The notes below the pieces were generated by a model. That model had not been told where the DNA came from. It saw only the letters and a list, made by a program, of their open reading frames with translations, and made no database searches. The position numbers and the translations under genes are program-made. 64,000 bases of DNA, taken from contig NC_026501.1 in the NCBI RefSeq assembly GCF_000182925.2, positions 3,224,001 to 3,288,000 of the forward strand. The letters are read 5' to 3'. Position 1 is the first letter of the stretch. Each line of letters begins with the position of its first letter. Below are positions 33,940 through 45,999 of the stretch, piece after piece. This stretch comes from Neurospora crassa OR74A. Lineage: Eukaryota > Ascomycota > Sordariomycetes > Sordariales > Sordariaceae.

Positions 33940-36483
33940 TTGTTTTGTCTTGTTTCCTTTTCCTTTCCGTGTCTTCTCTTGGAGTTTGGAAGCGTGTATA
34001 TCCGGAAGGTCATGCTATTCGTGTTCTTCTACGCTTGTTCGTTTGTGAAATCTTGGTGGTGGAAAAAAAAATCTGAAAGGGGTGAAAAGATGTGGTGCGA
34101 TGTTTGTCCTCGCTCTCCCTCGAGGCCCCTGTGTGTCGAGTAATACACCCATAAACAGAGCGTGGAACGGGGAGATAGGTAAGTTGATCGAATGAGCTGT
34201 GAGTTATTGTTGGTTTTTCTCGTCCCCTGATCCGCTTTGCTTGCCAATGTCTGAACTTTGTATTTAAATCCGTCCGCCTTATGCAAAACCGTCCAGGCTA
34301 TGCTGTCCTTCTTGCCTCTTTTTCTGGCGTTTTCGTTGTCCGAAGATGACATTCTTTTCCAACAGCGGGATCGCCAGCCAGGCGAATAAAAGGCTGAGGG
34401 AAAGCCTTTGGACAGGAACATGTGAGTATGGTTTAGCACAGCCTCACTTGGGCAGCATTCGGTTACCTGTTTTGCTGTTTCGTGATGACTGATCTGGGCG
34501 CCAAGAGGTTCCCTTTCGTTTCGCCCTTCGTCGCTCTTGCCTACTATGTATATAAATCAAATGCAGAAAGTCTTGTGACTGTGCCGCAAGACAGTGAATG
34601 GGCAGCCGAGCCGTCAACGAGTGTAAGAAGGGTATGCGATTGGATAATTCGGATTGGGGTATTTGAAATAGCCCCAGATGTCCGGATGCAACGGACAACG
34701 AGCAAGATATCGAACCGTTCATCAATGGCAATTTGCTGATGCTCACACCTAGGCGGCAAACACTCGTAGAGAAGAGCCCGGCGATTTACAACCGCTCATC
34801 GTAAGAGAAGAGCGGATGTCGAGAGGCTTGTGTGACACGAGAAGCGATCTTGAGGACTTGCGGGTAAGATGTGAGCGCGGGTCGAGTTGCACGAAATTCT
34901 CTCATTTTCACATTGTCGGCAAGATATACCTTTCCCTTCGCCTTGATGGTTCAGGATAGATCAGTCACCCCTTTTGGCTATTCCGTACCTTGATCGGACC
35001 CCGTGTAAGCTATCGGAATTGTATAACCGAGGGAATATTGAACTCATCGATGAACTCCAGTCGCACGCAATGATGGCCTCATCCAAAGCTTTCAAAGTCA
35101 CTGTTGAAAAGGAGAGAGAAGCAAAAAACACGCATGTTTCCTTGCTATCACACAGGACCTAATGATGCTACCCCCCAGACCCCTTCCATACATTCATGTC
35201 GTCCTTATGTTTTCTTGTTATTATTTGTCTTACCCACCATCACTACACACTACGACCACCCCTCGCCCGAACCCATTCCGTCCCTCCGTCTATATCCAGA
35301 TGTGGACATAACTTCCCGCCCAGGCTGACTAGATGGCAAGTCTGCAATGAGTGCGTAGGTAGCCAAAAAGCGTCGCACAGCTTAGCCGATCTCTTCTTGG
35401 CTCAACAGTAACCATGTCCCGAATGGGAAGTCATTACCAAGCAACGAGCTGGGAACGAATAGGATGCCAATGACCGAGTTACCCCTCCTTCGTTCCTTCC
35501 TAAGAAGTGGTATGTATAGGGGAAAACAAAAAGAGGAAAAGAAAAGAAGAAGAAGGATAACAACCTAGAGGCGATACATATTCTACATCCAAGACTTTCG
35601 GCTTGGCTCGTCTATATACTATACACATACACGTTTGTAGGTATGGCGGATGTACTTAGCGTAAAAGTATTGTCAATTTGAAGCTCTGTACGTGACTCTT
35701 CAGGTTAGATTACACTAGGTACCAGGAGGTACTTCGCGACTACAAGAATGTTACCTCTTGGTACGTCTTAGTATGTCTGCTGTAATATCTTCCAGCTTGT
35801 CGGTTGCTTGATCCGGCGGGCGGCCATTTATCATTGTTTCTTTTTAAAGTATTTTTCCTTATTCTTTCTTCTGCTTCCTTGGCATGCGTGACAGTACGAG
35901 GAGAAGAGGAGTCCGATGGGGATACAGGTTTCTTTCACGCACATCTCTGTCCTGATGAAGAAGTAAGAATCAAGAAGGAGACCAAAGTACAATGAGGGGC
36001 AATGTTCTGGATGAAACATCCCAATTAACACTCGAGCTGACGGAACGGTTCAAGAGTTCCTCATGCGATCGCTTGCTCCAGGTTATGGAGAGTGTGTTTA
36101 GCTTAAACTTGGGCGCGGGCGCGAGAAGGTGATTGCGCCGGACACAAATAGGCATCGACCAAATTAGAACACACATCGCAATCATATGCTTCTGATGAAG
36201 TTGCGAACACTGTATGCGAGACAGATTGGACACATTTTTGGACAAGATCGCATTGTGATTGGACTCGGAAATCGAACACAAAAGTACCTGAGCCGCGCCG
36301 CATTTGAATCCTGAATTGCAATTGTCATGAGCAAAACTTGTCTATATGAAAGAATATATGCAGTGAATAGTATTGAGCGCTAAGGGGTACTCGGATAATA
36401 AAAGCAAATAGAGACAAAGTAACCGGAGACGCTGGGTTGCGAGCTCTACTAGTGTATTTTCTCCAACCGACTGCCAAATAGCA
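33940..36483. other. 2.5-kb intergenic region
   Basis: Holds the promoter of the one-TM protein gene at its left and the 3' region of BCKDH-E2 at its right. Frames at 34029-34439 and 34444-34759 lack motifs and overlap others. A GTATATAAATC at about 34548 looks TATA-like, but no gene follows it. Nothing else is recognised. Confidence 0.5.
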
Positions 36484-38238
36484 TCACCTGAGGTGCATAA
36501 CCATAACATCAGGCTCCTCAACAATCGTCCTCACCACGTCCGCCGCCCTAGCCATAGTCGCCCCGTCAATCACGCGGTGGTCCGCACTCCAACTGAAGTT
36601 GCAGATCTGTCTTCGCAAAATCTTGTCTTCCTCCCCTGGCACCGTCGAGAATGCCGGGACAGTACGCATGCGACCGATGCCGAGAATGGCCACCTCCCGA
36701 TCTACTATCACCGGGGACAGGTACGTGCCTCCGATGCTACCAATGTTGCTGACGGTGATCGTACCGCCAGACATGTCCTGGGGCGACAGCTTGCCGGCCA
36801 CGGCTAGAGACTGTAAGCGGGCCAGCTCGGCGGCAATGCTCAGGATGTTGAGGCTTCCGACGTTCTTGATGACGGGCACGAGCAAGCCGGAAGGTGTGTC
36901 CATTGCGACACCAATGTTGTGCTGGCTGCGCATGACGAGAGATGGCTTGCCATTGCTGTTGCTATCGAGCTCGACACGAGCATTGAGGACGGGGTACTTG
37001 TAAAGAGCCATGCTAACGGCCTTGATGATGAAGGGGAGATAAGACAGTTTGCTGACCTGGCCCTCGGGAAGGCCAGACTTGGAGAGGACCCGGTTGAGGC
37101 GCGTGCGCAACTCGACCAGGGGGGTGAAATCGACTTCGTCGGCATAGAGGAAATGTGGGATGGTTAGTGACCGCGTCATGGACTTGAACATCATTTCCTG
37201 CGTCCTTGTGAGAGGCACCGGAGTTTCCTTTTGAGGGCCGGGTATCGTGGCGTCTGGGGAGGAGAACGCGCTCGCGGCGGTAGCAGCAGCAGCAGCAGCA
37301 GCAGCGGTCCCGCCTGGCGAGGTTGGCGTAGCAGCAGATGGGTAGAGTGTTGGCGCAGAGTCCCTAGCTTGTAAAAACTTGTAGACATCCTCCTTGAGCA
37401 CCCGTCCATCCTTGCCTGTCCCAGGTATCTGAGTGATGTCTACGCTCAGCTCCCTCGCCAAGTGCCTAACGGCTGGAGTTGCCAACGACGCGTGCTTGCC
37501 CGTCTGCTTCGTCACTGGCGCGTGCGAGGATGTTGTTGGCGTTTGTCGTGCCCACGGTGCCTCGATAAATGACTGTTTAAGTTCAGGGGCAACAGCTTGT
37601 GGTGTAGATGTCGAGATAGCCTCCCCCTTGATTGCCTGCTGCCCTTCCAGGGTCGAAACAGGTCCAGGCGGAGTCCAAGCTTCCACCTCCTTGCTCTCCG
37701 GACCGGCCTCAATGTCGATATCAACAAAGGGCTTTCCCACCTTGGCCATTTCGCCCGCTTCGTAGTAGAGTTTTTTGACTACACCGGCAAAGCGACTGGT
37801 AATTTCAACAGAAGCCTTGTCACTCTGGACTTCACACAGCTGCGAGAACTCCTCGACTCGGGCGCCAGGTTCGACGAACCATTGGATGACTTCGCACTCG
37901 ACGATACCTAGCAAAAGCCGTTAGCGCGAAGCTATGGAGAAGATGGACCGAGGACCACTGGCTCTGGACGTACCCTCTCCAATATCGGCAAGGAGGACCG
38001 GCTTAATGACTTTGAGGTCTCTCGTGGCATGAAACGCTCTTCTCGTAGAGGGTAACTGTTGAGCTAAAGTAGACGACCTCGAGTTTCCGGGAAGAGGGCG
38101 AGTAGGCGACGAAGTCGTAGATGGGGTTCTGGTGGACGTCGCAGTCGGCGCAACCCTGCTCAGTCCCCTCCGACTAAGACGCGACACTTCGTGCCGGCCA
38201 ACGGCGCGGGAACTCTGCCGCAAGAACATGTTCTTCAT
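36484..38238 (-). CDS. Branched-chain 2-oxo-acid dehydrogenase E2 (dihydrolipoyl transacylase)
   Basis: The core E2 subunit of the mitochondrial BCKDH complex: it transfers branched acyl groups from lipoate to CoA in Leu/Ile/Val breakdown. Two exons, 38238-37974 and 37907-36484; the 66-nt intron 37908-37973 (GTACGT donor, CTAG acceptor) restores frame, giving 562 aa. Residues 1-70 are an Arg/Ser-rich presequence ending near RRAFHATR. The lipoyl domain (about 75-155) has [11 protein letters not shown], with lipoyl-Lys119; this version is typical of BCKDH rather than PDH E2. The E3/E1-binding domain is around 230-268 ([11 protein letters not shown]...[11 protein letters not shown]). An Ala-rich linker encoded by a GCA repeat precedes the catalytic domain, whose HRVIDG has His532 and Asp536. 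Divergent from ATP10. Confidence 0.93.
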
Positions 38239-38904
38239 GATGCAGACAAGTCGTTTGAGACGAAAGATCCAAGCGCAGAGTTTGTTTATTTCGAAAAGAG
38301 ACCGGAAGGGATCTCGCAGCTCGAGGGATCACATCTGGCCCACGACCAGAAAAAAGTAAAAACATGTCTCCAATACTTTCCGATAACTCTACCGCGACTT
38401 GCCGCTTTCTGTGTCTAACACTTTAGCAAAGGAAAGGATACGACGGGTGTCTTTACCCCAATCAACGTCCTCAATCGATCCAGCGGGGTGGCTTGCTACG
38501 GCTTACAGCCTTCAACTGACGTTCGGCCGAGAGAACCTTGAAGGCTTGGTCGGGAATAATCCCCGCGGATAACCGAACCCCAACTTCTACTATCATATCT
38601 ACACTAGTACATGCAGCACAGTACGGCAAGGCACAATGCACCCCATTGGTTGCGTTCCTGCCCCCCCGCTGTTTCGGCCTGTGCCCCAGAAAGCCGTTCG
38701 GCTTGACCCCAAACTGTGTGCCCTGGTCCAGAGCATGGGGTCAATTGATGCTCTAGGTGGGGTAGATTGCTTGGCGCGTGGAAATTTCGAGGGACGGCGC
38801 GCGGGTTAGACAGACTGACATCAGAAGGACCGTGACAGGAGCTTCTCCCGAGAACCTTGAGAGCCAGAAACATCACGAATCGATACGTCGTCACGTCGCA
38901 CACC
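38239..38904. promoter_or_regulatory. Divergent promoter region of BCKDH-E2 and ATP10
   Basis: 666 bp between the start codons of two genes for mitochondrial proteins, transcribed away from each other. No supported gene. No clear TATA box; a shared regulatory region is inferred from arrangement only. Confidence 0.5.
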
Positions 38905-40092
38905 ATGCTCAGCCGCGCAACAATAAGAGCTCGGTCGACAGCCGGCGCCTGCCTCCTATGCCAATGGAGGTCGTTCAGTGTGTCATATCAGAGGCTTGCC
39001 AATAAGACACCATCACCCCAGACAACCAAACCGTCGACACCACCATCGACACCAGCTCCGGCCCCCGATGCTGCTTCGAAAGATGCCGCTTCGGCGGCTC
39101 CCGTGTCGCCCATCGAATCCCTCAGAGAATCCGGCCCTCTAGCCAATGCGCCCAGAGCCTACGGCAAGGCGCTCGATACCTTCACGCCAACCCACTTGTC
39201 AAGGCCCATTGGCATGCACAACCCCCCAAATCCCGGAGAGAACACAGGAATCGACACGCGCACACTCCAGCAGAAGAGGGATGACTTTGTCAACTATGAG
39301 AAACATCTGAAGAAGCGAGAGATGCTGTGAGAACCCATCCCGACATTGGCCATGTATCTTCATCCTCCTCCCAGCTTCTTGACTAATTAGCGCTATAACA
39401 TTAGCAAATCCAAAATCTCCCGCCCCTACTTCCGCGACTGGCGCAACATGCAATTTCACAAGGGCAAGACATTCCTCGCGCCGCCACGTCTCTTCAAAGC
39501 CGACCTTTCCCTGTACTTTCCCAACTTGCATGGCCGGACACTCGCCAAGGACGATGCGGCCAAGGTCGCCGACACCACACCTCTCCTAGAAGGCCACTGC
39601 TCCGTCGTCACCGTCTTCAGCAGCATGTGGGCCGAGAACCAGATCCGTACCTTTGTCTCTCCCGAAGCCAACCCAGTCCTGCAGTCGGTCCTGAAGCAGA
39701 GCGGCGGGCGCGCGCAATTGGTGCAGATCAATATTGAAGAGGATGCCATGAAGGCGTGGTTGGTCAGACTGTTTATGGGCTCGCTGCGCAAGAAGGTGGA
39801 TGAGGACGACTGGAAGAGGTATTTCTTGGTCACAAAGGGGATTACGGACGAGATTCGGGAGTCAATTGGTTTGCTAAACAGCAAGGTTGGCTACACGTAT
39901 CTGGTGGATCATAACTGCCGAATTCGATGGGCGGGCAGTGGTGATGCGGAGGGAGATGAGAAGGAGGGCCTGATCAAGGGCGTCCAGAGGATTTTGGACG
40001 AGATGACCAAGGAGGGTGTTGGGAAGAACTATGTGCGGAAGACAGCGGCTGTCCCTGAGTTGAAGGCAGAAGGGTCTGTTGCGGCGCAATAG
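38905..40092 (+). CDS. atp10: Mitochondrial ATP synthase assembly factor Atp10
   Basis: Chaperones subunit 6 (Atp6) into the Fo part of ATP synthase at the inner membrane. Two exons, 38905-39326 and 39405-40092, give 369 aa; the 78-nt intron has a GTGAGA donor and an ATTAG acceptor, and the Leu codon is split. The start MLSRATIRARST gives an Arg-rich presequence of about 50 residues; an ATG 16 codons upstream (38857) would spoil it. A Pro/Ala/Ser-rich spacer follows. The conserved Atp10 domain starts at RPYFRDWRNMQFHKGKTFLAPP and continues with LYFPNLHG, a Trp-containing block (SSMWAENQ), and ends with YTYLVDHNCRIRWAGSG. The match to the family pattern is from memory. Confidence 0.9.
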
Positions 40093-40718
40093 GCGACCCG
40101 GAATGCCTAGGCGTAAAGATGCATTGAGATGATATGGGTGACAAAGTCTCCATTGCCCAGCTGACGTGTCACAGAGCTTTTGCTGGAACAGAAAAGCAAG
40201 GCTCGCCAAGCTCAAGGTTTCTGAGCATCGAATTCCTGCTACAGGGAAGAAGCTAATTGAGCTTACGAGCAAGCAAGTCGGCTCATCGGGGGCTGAGATG
40301 GGCGCATTTCAAAATACCACGGACGAACGGGGAAATTCTGGTCTGTTCTGGTCTGGTCTACAGCAGATGCGTCCACGAGCCATGGTTTAACCAGCAAGAA
40401 TGCCGTGGACTTCTTCTTGGGTTTGTAAATTATATTATTATTTTGTAAAATCACTTTCACACTTACTTGCCTCGCAACGCCCCTGAACGCCGTAATCCCC
40501 GCCATGCTTCCCGTCAAAGTACGAAAGCCCGACACTGAAGTAGTGTGTCATGTACAGCCGCTTACGATAAGGGTTCCTGGAAGATGCGATCCTGTCGCGC
40601 TTCCAAAGATCCATAGCATGCGCTCAACAAGAAGTGAGCCGCATAACCGTCCTTGAGCAGAATTTCTCCGCTCTCTCATGTTCGTGAAGCGCTCTCCCAC
40701 TTCGTTCACCACCGCCAC
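40093..40718. other. Convergent 3' region between ATP10 and GOS1
   Basis: 625 bp between two facing stops; contains both 3' UTRs and an AT-rich stretch at 40422-40452 (ATTATTATTTTG). No coding signal. Confidence 0.55.
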
Positions 40719-41536
40719 TCAGGAGAAGAACCAGAACATCAAGAAGCAGAACGCAATGAATGAGCCCATAATAATGCCATCCCGTCTCTTCCTCGCCGAT
40801 ATCCTCGTGATCAGGGTATTGATTCCGGGCACCTGGCTCGCCGCAAGAGTAATTCGCCGGTTGATGTGCGCCAGCCGCTCTCGCTGGGACGCGAATGAGT
40901 CCTGCACCGCGTACGCCTGGCTCAGCACGCTGTCGGCCACATCGTGGCTGCGGTCCAGCCTGCCTCGCTCGTCCAGCATGTAGTCGGCCTCGCCTTGCTC
41001 AGGGTTGGCGGCGCGGTATGCCGAGATGTCGTCGCGCACGCTGCCTAGCAGGTTGGCACGCGTGCGGGCCGACTCGAGCGTCGACCGCAATCGGGAGAGG
41101 TCCCGCCGGTGGTCCGAGAGCTTGTCGCGCAGAAGGGAGAGGTTGTTCTGCTTGAGCGCTGAGGGGGAGGGGTCCGAGGTTAGGAGGCGGGTGAGGTGGG
41201 AGATTACGGACTCGCGCTGAAAAGACCATGTATTAGCAGTGTTCGAATTTATGTAAACAGTTTTACTTGACCTCTAAAAACTTACTTTGTCCAATAGCTC
41301 CCGTAGTCTCGTTTCCGTATGCCTTTCCTCTTCTGTCGGCTTCGGTGGGATGTTGGTCTGGTTCGAGAACTGGGCGTATGTGTGGAGGAGCATTTCGGTC
41401 TGTAAGAAAATGTTAGTCTCATGCCCTTCCCATTTCCCAAGGCCCATGACCAGTTCAGTCGTACTTGTGTTTCGAGCGATCGGGCTTGTTGTCGTAACTG
41501 GGCCCAGCCCTGGGTTGAGGATGTTGTCGCCGCCAT
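40719..41536 (-). CDS. gos1: Golgi Qb-SNARE, Gos1/GS28 family
   Basis: A membrane-anchored SNARE for vesicle fusion within the Golgi. Three exons, 41536-41465, 41399-41286 and 41216-40719, give 227 aa, the family size. Introns 41400-41464 (GTACGA donor, ACTAAC branch point) and 41217-41285 (GTAAGT donor) both fall between codons. The N-terminal exon reads GWAQLRQQARSLETQ, the usual Gos1 opening; exon 2 has HTYAQFSNQTNIPPKP. The SNARE helix (about 140-200) includes SQAYAVQDSFASQRERL with the central Gln, then GINTLITRISARKRRD. A C-terminal membrane anchor (IIMGSFIAFCFLMFWFF) ends the protein with almost no residue after it, as in tail-anchored SNAREs. Convergent with ATP10. Confidence 0.92.
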
Positions 41537-42755
41537 GATGCAGTGCTGCTCCTAAGCTATTGGGGCAAGATCGATGAATTTCAACGGATGCGATTCGTCC
41601 GAGTTGCCTGAAGGCGGCACTCTTGGCGGGAGGAGAATATGATGTGGTTTGAATTTATAAAATTGTCTGTAATAGTAGTGGTAAGGTTGATCAGGACAGG
41701 TCAACCGGTGGAGGATCCTAGATCAGACGTAAATGGTCGTGATGATGATGATTGATGCTTGCACGGCAGAGATGTGGCTTTGTTAGTGGAAGAAGTTCAG
41801 TTACGTATCGGCAGGCGCCACAGTTACATGTCCACTGTACCGTAGCGGCCTGGGTCGACTCTTCAGCTGAGCTGCTGCAGAACGACAGAGCTGAAGATAG
41901 GGCTTCACCACGTAGGGGACCCGACGATACATTCCATGTCACCTTATGCCAGGTGTCAGCGCCTCGGCACTGGCAGCTGATGCACATCTCAAGAGTCTAG
42001 GCCAAGCATGACATCAAGGTTCATACAACTACTATCACGCGAGATATCTGCGGACCGTACCGTTCTCCCGTCTGAACAGTGGTAGACATCAACTGCGGCC
42101 GTGAACGTTGGCGCGAGTTCATAACCATCACGGTTGATGACACTGAAGTTGTTGGACGCGGCGGACACGATTAATCAGCACACATATAGACATGCGAGCG
42201 AAGATACCTCAGCTATTGTTGAAAGACATATGACAGAAGGGCCAAGCCATGTTTACACGGGCTTTGTAAAGTGCTGATAAATCGCAAAGACTCACCATAC
42301 AGTCGTCGTAGCTGTTCACTGAATACGTGTGATTCGCAGACATACACCGACGCAATGAGAGACGCAGTTTCGCACATAGAACGCACGAAGGATATCAATG
42401 GTCGAGTATGCGGTAGGCGCAGTAAATAGCATCTGTAGGTATTGATCTTCCGCTCTTTGGACGGATCCCTAATCGCATGGTTTGGTGCGATACCAGGAGG
42501 AACAGGCTCTCTGCGAGAGTCGAGTGCCTTCACGAGCCCCCTGTACATTGTCATGGGGCGTCCCCAATGCCTCGAGTTTCGCTCGTGACCCGTATCCTCT
42601 GCAAACCGAAAGCCGTATTTTACCATCCTGATGACTGTAAACCCTCATAACAGACGCCGTAATGGACCCGAGAACCGTCAACGTCCAAATGCAACTGACC
42701 GAGCCATACCGCGAACCGCACCCGCATGCAGTCCCCTAGCACCCATGCCCACAAT
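41537..42755. other. Intergenic between GOS1 and eL6
   Basis: 1.2 kb: the GOS1 promoter on the left and the eL6 3' region on the right. The frame at 42213-42626 has no motif and no splice context. Nothing else is recognised. Confidence 0.5.
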
Positions 42756-43688
42756 CTACCACTTCATCTCGTGGGGCTTGTCACCCTTGCGGAGGGTGAA
42801 AGAAGAGGCGAGGTAGCTGGCGAGGAACTCGACCTTCTTGATGTTGGCGATGAGGGCCTTGTCGATGGCCTTCTGGTCGGCAACGCGGCTGCTGGAAACC
42901 TCCTTCTTCTGCATCACTATGTCAGCATTGTGCGCCCCGTGTTCCAGCTCGGAATTCCCAAGTCGTACCTGGGGCTTCTCGCCCTGCTTGAAGAAAGCCT
43001 CCTCACCAGCCTTCTCCTTGGACTTCTCGGCGGTGAAGTACTTGGGCTGAGCGATCTCGTTGATCTTGGCCTCGTCGATGCCAGCGAGATCGACCTTCTG
43101 GGAAGTGGCGATGACGTAGCGGGCGTTGACGCGACGGAGGGGAACACCGTTGATCTTGAAAGGGCCGGTGACGAGAAGAACACCCTGGTCGAGAGCCTTG
43201 AGGAGGACGACGCGCTTGCCACGGAAACGGCCAGCGAGGAGGATCAGGACGGTGCCGGGGACGAGGGTGCTGCGGGGAGACCACGGGCGGATGGTCTTGC
43301 GGACCTGTAGAGAACATGGTAGTTAGAATCAGTTGTATTCGCAGAGTTTGGGAATGTCCGCCTCTTGTCGTCGCCTCCACGACATGCACTTTGCGGTCCA
43401 AAGTCCAAAATCGCAGCAAGTGCTGCCGCCCTCCACTTGCGCCCTGGTTGTCCCCATTTCCGCGCCAAATCGATAACCGCCAAACCGGCCGCAATTCCAC
43501 CAAGTGCATCTCGCGATACTTCGCCAAAAACGTCGCCGGTCGCTTGGAAAACTTGTGCATGCACGTACCTTGCGAGGCTGGGCCTCATCCTCAGCAGGGT
43601 ACCATTTCTGGGCCTTCTCGGACGAGTGAGGGACCGTCCGGGTCGCCTTGCCAAAGGTCTTCGTCTGGGGAGCCGCCGCGGACGACAT
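42756..43688 (-). CDS. rpl6: 60S ribosomal protein eL6 (L6)
   Basis: A structural protein of the large cytosolic ribosomal subunit. Three exons, 43688-43569, 43304-42969 and 42908-42756, give 202 aa. The first intron (43305-43568, 264 nt) is long for this window and sits early, as is common in fungal ribosomal-protein genes; the second (42909-42968) has a GCTGACA branch point. Diagnostic blocks: SPRSTLVPGTVLILLAGRF, GKRVVLLKAL, GVLLVTGPFKINGVPLRR and RYVIATS. The N-terminus is basic. Codon use is strongly biased to C-ending codons, as expected for a highly expressed gene. Transcribed divergently from uL29, 353 bp away. Confidence 0.95.
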
Positions 43689-44041
43689 TGTGTGGACTTT
43701 GGCTGGGTGGTGAGGTTAGTGCAGAATCGTCGTCAACTTCCTGACTGCTGCTCGAGATTTTAGAAATGTTGGAGTGGCCCCGGTTGTGTGCATGTTACGA
43801 AGACCCAAACCCCAAGCTAACCGCATTGGGATTTTGCGGGACCGTTCACCTTTGGCAGGCGGCAACGCACGGGCCACCTCGGAAACGGTAGGGTTTTCCG
43901 CCCTCCCTGCGATTTTGCGCATCCACACCTCTCAGATTTTGTTGGATAGCGAGTGCCTGAAGACCGCGATCCTCTGATACTTGTCGTGGTCAAGCCCTAC
44001 TCACCCAACGTCCTTCAAGCTCGACGTCAATCACATTCAAG
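43689..44041. promoter_or_regulatory. Shared divergent promoter of eL6 and uL29
   Basis: 353 bp between two ribosomal-protein start codons. It contains TAGGGTTTT at 43889-43897, which resembles the telomere-repeat-like (Tbf1-type) element used by ribosomal-protein promoters in several ascomycetes, and related ACCCAAACCCC at about 43803. No TATA box. Joint regulation is inference. Confidence 0.6.
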
Positions 44042-44860
44042 ATGGTACGTACGGCCCTTCACGTCCGACGGCTCTTGGGGGGGCACTGTTATGCTGCCAA
44101 TTTCATCGATGTCTTGTTTGGCAATTGCTGCACTTCGCCGATGATCTCATTTGCGACGATATCGCAGACGCCAACCGATGGCAGACGGAAGTTTTTGGAA
44201 ATGCGGTGCATTGGCTGACTCCAAATCGTTATAGTCTTCTGGAAAGGTCAAGGCCGGCGCTCTCTGGTCCAAGAACAAGGACGAGCTCACCAAGCAGCTC
44301 GGTGAGCTGAAGACTGAGTTGGGTCAGCTTCGCATCCAGAAGATCGTCTCTTCCGGCACCAAGCTCAACAAGATGTACGTCGATTTTGCACCCGCCGATT
44401 CACCACGAGCCACTTCGAAAACGGGATATGGGAACTTGGACGAATCTTTGGGAATATCAGGGAGGATTGAACGGGTTGGCTGACAGGCGCATCTTTTTAC
44501 AGCCACGACCTCCGCAAGTCGATCGCTCGTGTCCTTACCATCATCAACGCCAAGCAGAGGGCTCAGCTTCGTCTCTTCTACAAGAACAAGAAGTACCTCC
44601 CTCTCGATCTCCGCGCCAAGCAGACCCGCGCTATCCGCCGCCGTCTTTCCAAGGAGGACGCTTCCCGCGTTCTTGAGAAGACCAAGAAGCGCACCACCCA
44701 CTTCCCCCTCCGCAAGTTTGCCGTCAAGGTACGATTACACAATGCGCCGGCCTCAATGGATGAGAGACGCAAAGTTCCCTCCATTGCACATGGTGTCGAA
44801 TGCCGATCCAAATACGAAGAACCAAGACCATGCTAACATGCGTGTCTCCAGGCCGCTTAA
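44042..44860 (+). CDS. rpl35: 60S ribosomal protein uL29 (L35)
   Basis: A large-subunit protein near the exit tunnel. Four exons: 44042-44044 (the ATG alone), 44235-44374, 44503-44728 and 44852-44860 (Ala-Ala-stop), giving 125 aa. Introns are 190, 128 and 123 nt with GTACGT, GTACGT and GTACGA donors and CTGAC/GCTAAC branch points. The protein reads [43 protein letters not shown], then [19 protein letters not shown] and the basic tail [16 protein letters not shown], all standard L35 sequence. An exon made of the start codon alone is common in fungal ribosomal-protein genes. Codon use is strongly biased. Divergent from eL6. Confidence 0.96.
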
Positions 44861-45999
44861 ATGTGCTTCTTCTGGGGTTAAGGGGTTGGTTGTGGGTATT
44901 TAAACAGGCAGCGCGGTTTTGAAAAAGGATTTCGCACTCGACACACTGCATCATCAATGGAGCATGCTTGAACGGGTTTTTTGGGTGCTATCAACGAGGT
45001 CAACGAAAATCTTGATCCGGCTAGGTAGCTCCATAGCTGCCGAAATGAATGCCACGGGCTGAACCACCACCATCGCCACCACCGCAGACGGATCGTTCAT
45101 GATGATACCCACGTTGGATACTTGACGACCCCCCGGCCGGATGTTGTTCTGATCGAAGATTGCAGGAAGGGGGCTCATGGCTTGGGTCCCTCTGTGCGAT
45201 ACAACGGCTCTTCTGGGGCTGATTGGTGTAGCCAGGTACACATAGTTGCCTAGAAAAGAGCGCAGTTGTCTGGGATGGGAATCTTTCCAGGGCTGCGTCG
45301 CGAACGGATTTGTCCTTGGCTCTTTGACTGTTCTTCATGATGTCCCTCTATTCTCCTGGTCCTGGAGTGATGATCGTCTCGCCTTTGCTGTGCTTGGCAG
45401 AATGTGACGTATTTCGGCCATCTGCGTAGTATGTACACACTACAGGTACCTCCTGCGGTCACGTATCTGAGCGACGTCCACGTCTTTTGCGGCTCTGCGC
45501 TGCCAATCTCAGTCCTGTTTGTTGACACCCCCCTGAGTCCACACTCATGGACACTGTCAATTGTCGTTATGTCTCCAGTGTATTCGTACAATGCCGCTCC
45601 CACCATGGCCAAATGCGCACCAACAGCCGTCCTACAGAATATCGACGATATAGAATGCATTACACCAATCCTGCCACCTTATATGCTCTGTTAATGCATG
45701 GTTTTGACCAATTTGCGAACACTGACAGCGTGGTCCAAGTCAAACAGACTATTATTTGTCTCTGACCGCCCGGCAGAATAGCAATGGAACGGCGCTAGCG
45801 AGTCTTTAGCGTGATGCGTGCCAAGCATGGACCAGCTCTGTGTCTGTGATGAGGTGGTGGAAGCTCCAACTGTCCTCTTGTGGCGGGCGCATTGGGGATT
45901 GGACTCTGGCTGGACCTCCACCAGTCCGTCAGTGACAGCGAAGCTCTCCAACAACCTGCACCATCGCGAGGACGCACAAACTACCAGACCACGGCCATC
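44861..45999. promoter_or_regulatory. Intergenic between uL29 and STT3
   Basis: Holds the uL29 3' region and the STT3 promoter and leader. Minus-strand frames at 44954-45660 overlap each other and show no motif. A frame running into STT3 from 45880 is in phase with it, but the conserved start is at 46000. Confidence 0.5.

Noticed and set aside
43305-43568. Possible intronic snoRNA in the long eL6 intron (and in uL29 introns)
   Set aside because: No convincing C/D or H/ACA boxes were found by eye on the sense strand.
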